This document shows, one piece after another, positions 62,712 to 64,000 of a stretch of DNA of 64,000 bases. The stretch spans positions 58,670-122,669 of the forward strand of contig JBBIME010000014.1 in the NCBI GenBank assembly GCA_037444575.1, written 5' to 3'. This DNA is from Bacteriovorax sp037444575. GTDB taxonomy: Bacteria > Bdellovibrionota > Bacteriovoracia > Bacteriovoracales > Bacteriovoracaceae. Both the position numbers and the translations under genes were made by a program. Each line of letters begins with the position of its first letter. Positions within the stretch are counted from its first letter, which is position 1. The notes below the pieces were generated by a model. That model worked only from the letters and a program-made list of their open reading frames with translations. It did no database searches and was not told the DNA's origin.

Positions 62712-62917
62712 GGATATTCTTATTATCGAGGTTTGACTTTAGTAAATTTTTGTAAAAATAGTACTTTTTTTAGCAGCGAATCAATGCTGAGCACGTATAT
62801 TTTGGACGCTTACTTGATTGTTTGGTCACTCTGCACCAAAGATCGTCAACGCTTTGTTTTTCATTGTGTGCGTGGACTCAAAACTGACCATTGATTATAA
62901 CTGACATAAGAATATCC
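62712..62917. repeat. 206-bp segment with 12-bp terminal inverted repeats
   Basis: GGATATTCTTAT (62712-62723) and its exact complement (62906-62917) bound a segment within the 414-bp gap 62593-63006. No target-site duplication and no convincing gene is seen inside; a 61-codon frame there looks spurious. The rest of the gap shows only the promoter area of the collagen-like gene. Confidence 0.55.
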
Positions 62918-63006
62918 ACTAATCTTGATAATAATTTAATATTTGTTACGTGATTTTTTTAATTCTAGAAACTCCTGTGCTTTTAAAACTTGTTTAGGAG
63001 GTTTTT

Positions 63007-63663
63007 ATGTTTTTAAAGAAATTTACCGCTACGTTAGCAGTAACAGCACTCACTCAAGTGTATGCTGTCACTCCAGCAGTTCAATCAACTGCAGTTGCAG
63101 ATGAATTGAACAGATCATTTGATGAACTCAACTATAAACTAAATGTTGAATGGGACCAACATGATGCAAATTTCATGACTAGTACTTTGAATAATTTTGA
63201 AAAAGAAATTATGTCTCTTCAAAAACAAGGTTTATCAGGCCAAGAGTTAATCAAGTACACAACAGCTAAAATTAAAGACAAAAAAACCAGAGATGAAATT
63301 ACTGAAATCATCACAGTTATCAATGACAATCAATTAAGTTCAGATGAAGCACGTGCTTTCACTCTTTCAAAACTAAACAGCTTGTACTCTCATGGAGCTA
63401 GCTGGTCAGGAAGCAGAGTAGGAGTTCATTGTGCATTTATCTTAGGAGTAATTGTTGTTCTTTATTATTGCTGCCACCAACGCGTATTACAAGGTCCAGC
63501 AGGTCCTCAAGGCCCAGCAGGTCCTCAAGGTGCAACTGGTGACACAGGTCCAACAGGTCCTCAAGGTCCAACAGGGGATACAGGTCCAACAGGTCCAACA
63601 GGTCCAACTGGTCCAACTGGAGAAATTGGATTTCTTAGTTCAGCAGTAAATTATTTAGCTTAA
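63007..63663 (+). CDS. Collagen-like surface protein
   Basis: This 218-residue protein has a signal peptide (hydrophobic run ending VYA), a helical charged region, then a hydrophobic helix near residues 140-157 (HCAFILGVIVVLYYCC), and from about 163 a run of Gly-x-y triplets (GPAGPQGPAGPQGATG and more) of at least 13 repeats. Such repeats form triple helices outside the cell. AGGAGG precedes the ATG. A near-identical copy begins 57 bp downstream. Confidence 0.85.
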   Translation: MFLKKFTATLAVTALTQVYAVTPAVQSTAVADELNRSFDELNYKLNVEWDQHDANFMTSTLNNFEKEIMSLQKQGLSGQELIKYTTAKIKDKKTRDEITEIITVINDNQLSSDEARAFTLSKLNSLYSHGASWSGSRVGVHCAFILGVIVVLYYCCHQRVLQGPAGPQGPAGPQGATGDTGPTGPQGPTGDTGPTGPTGPTGPTGEIGFLSSAVNYLA

Positions 63664-63720
63664 AAAAAATTTCCCAAGCAGGATTAACTTTTGCTGAGGA
63701 TTAATTTAATAGGAGGTCTT

Positions 63721-64000
63721 ATGTTTTTAAAGAAATTTACCGCCACGTTAGCAGTAACAGCACTCACTCAAGTGTATGCTGTCACTCCAGCAGTTCAATC
63801 AACTGCAGTTGCAGATGAATTGAACAGATCATTTGATGAGCTCAACTATAAACTAAATGTTGAATGGGACCAGCATGATGCAAATTTCATGACTAGTACT
63901 TTGAATAATTTTGAAAAAGAAATTATGTCTCTTCAAAAACAAGGTTTATCAGGCCAAGAGTTAATCAAGTACACAACAGCTAAAATTAAAGACAAAAAAA
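63721..64000 (+). CDS. Second collagen-like surface protein, cut by window edge
   Basis: The visible 280 bp repeat the first gene from its ATG with only three base differences, all silent in sense (Ala, Glu and Gln codons). The end is outside the window, so the collagen part cannot be seen. AGGAGGTCT lies just before the ATG. This is a recent tandem duplication or a pair kept alike by gene conversion. Confidence 0.85.
   Translation, partial: MFLKKFTATLAVTALTQVYAVTPAVQSTAVADELNRSFDELNYKLNVEWDQHDANFMTSTLNNFEKEIMSLQKQGLSGQELIKYTTAKIKDKK

Noticed and set aside
62709..62894. A 61-codon frame in the gap before the collagen-like gene
   Set aside because: No ribosome site, no similarity I recognise, and it lies within the inverted-repeat segment.
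1..64000. CRISPR arrays, tRNA or rRNA genes, and complete insertion sequences
   Set aside because: Read by eye on both strands, I found no regular spaced repeats, cloverleaf-like genes or transposase frames.

Overview
The window is low-GC (judged by eye), densely coded DNA from a Gram-negative bacterium. It carries a flagellin, CheY/CheX-type signalling proteins, a CarD regulator, two near-consensus sigma-54 promoters, many small secreted proteins, secreted zinc peptidases, and a type-B succinate dehydrogenase with fused cytochrome b. Together these point to the Bdellovibrionota, most likely a Bacteriovorax/Peredibacter-like organism. That placement is inferred from gene content and style, not from a marker gene; no rRNA or tRNA is present.

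Layout. 1-5 kb: a secreted metallopeptidase (cut by the window edge) with a beta-barrel-like partner, then serC and ppc. 4.8-9 kb: a copper-chaperone/SCO1 pair, tgt, and an FHA-RDD membrane protein. 9-19 kb: an outer-membrane-like protein, a DEAD-box helicase, a truncated globin, a PAS histidine kinase, a DksA-like factor, queE and several secreted unknowns. 19-23 kb: sdhCAB. 23-26.5 kb: a RimB-like/rimK/79-aa operon, then a short block that looks inserted (a cobalamin riboswitch driving an 89-aa secreted protein, flanked by two copies of a 67-bp gene end), then a class II cytochrome c divergent from a TetR regulator. 26.5-29 kb: a membrane histidine kinase, a candidate sigma-54-dependent small RNA, and a TumE/TumA-like toxin-antitoxin pair. 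29-34 kb: an arginase-family enzyme and large secreted unknowns. 34-44 kb: housekeeping genes sucCD, ndk, nudix, carD, cysS, nitroreductase, an ORF6N protein, lysA and uvrB. 44-47 kb: a consensus sigma-54 promoter in front of a small protein, an ATP-grasp ligase and a broken GH44-like hydrolase. 48-56 kb: a metallophosphoesterase, a six-ORF signalling operon and flagellin. 56-62.6 kb: a phenylacetate-type beta-oxidation operon. 63-64 kb: tandem genes for collagen-like surface proteins.

How the genes work together. sdhCAB and sucCD feed the TCA cycle, and ppc replenishes it. The 56-62 kb operon would turn ring-opened phenylacetyl-CoA products into acetyl-CoA and succinyl-CoA, which sucCD and sdh can use. 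The most original parts are the cobalamin-riboswitch cassette and its insertion signature, the candidate sigma-54 small RNA, the sigma-54 ATP-grasp operon, and the signalling operon. In the last, several domains are degenerate and the first two open frames are separated only by one in-frame amber codon.
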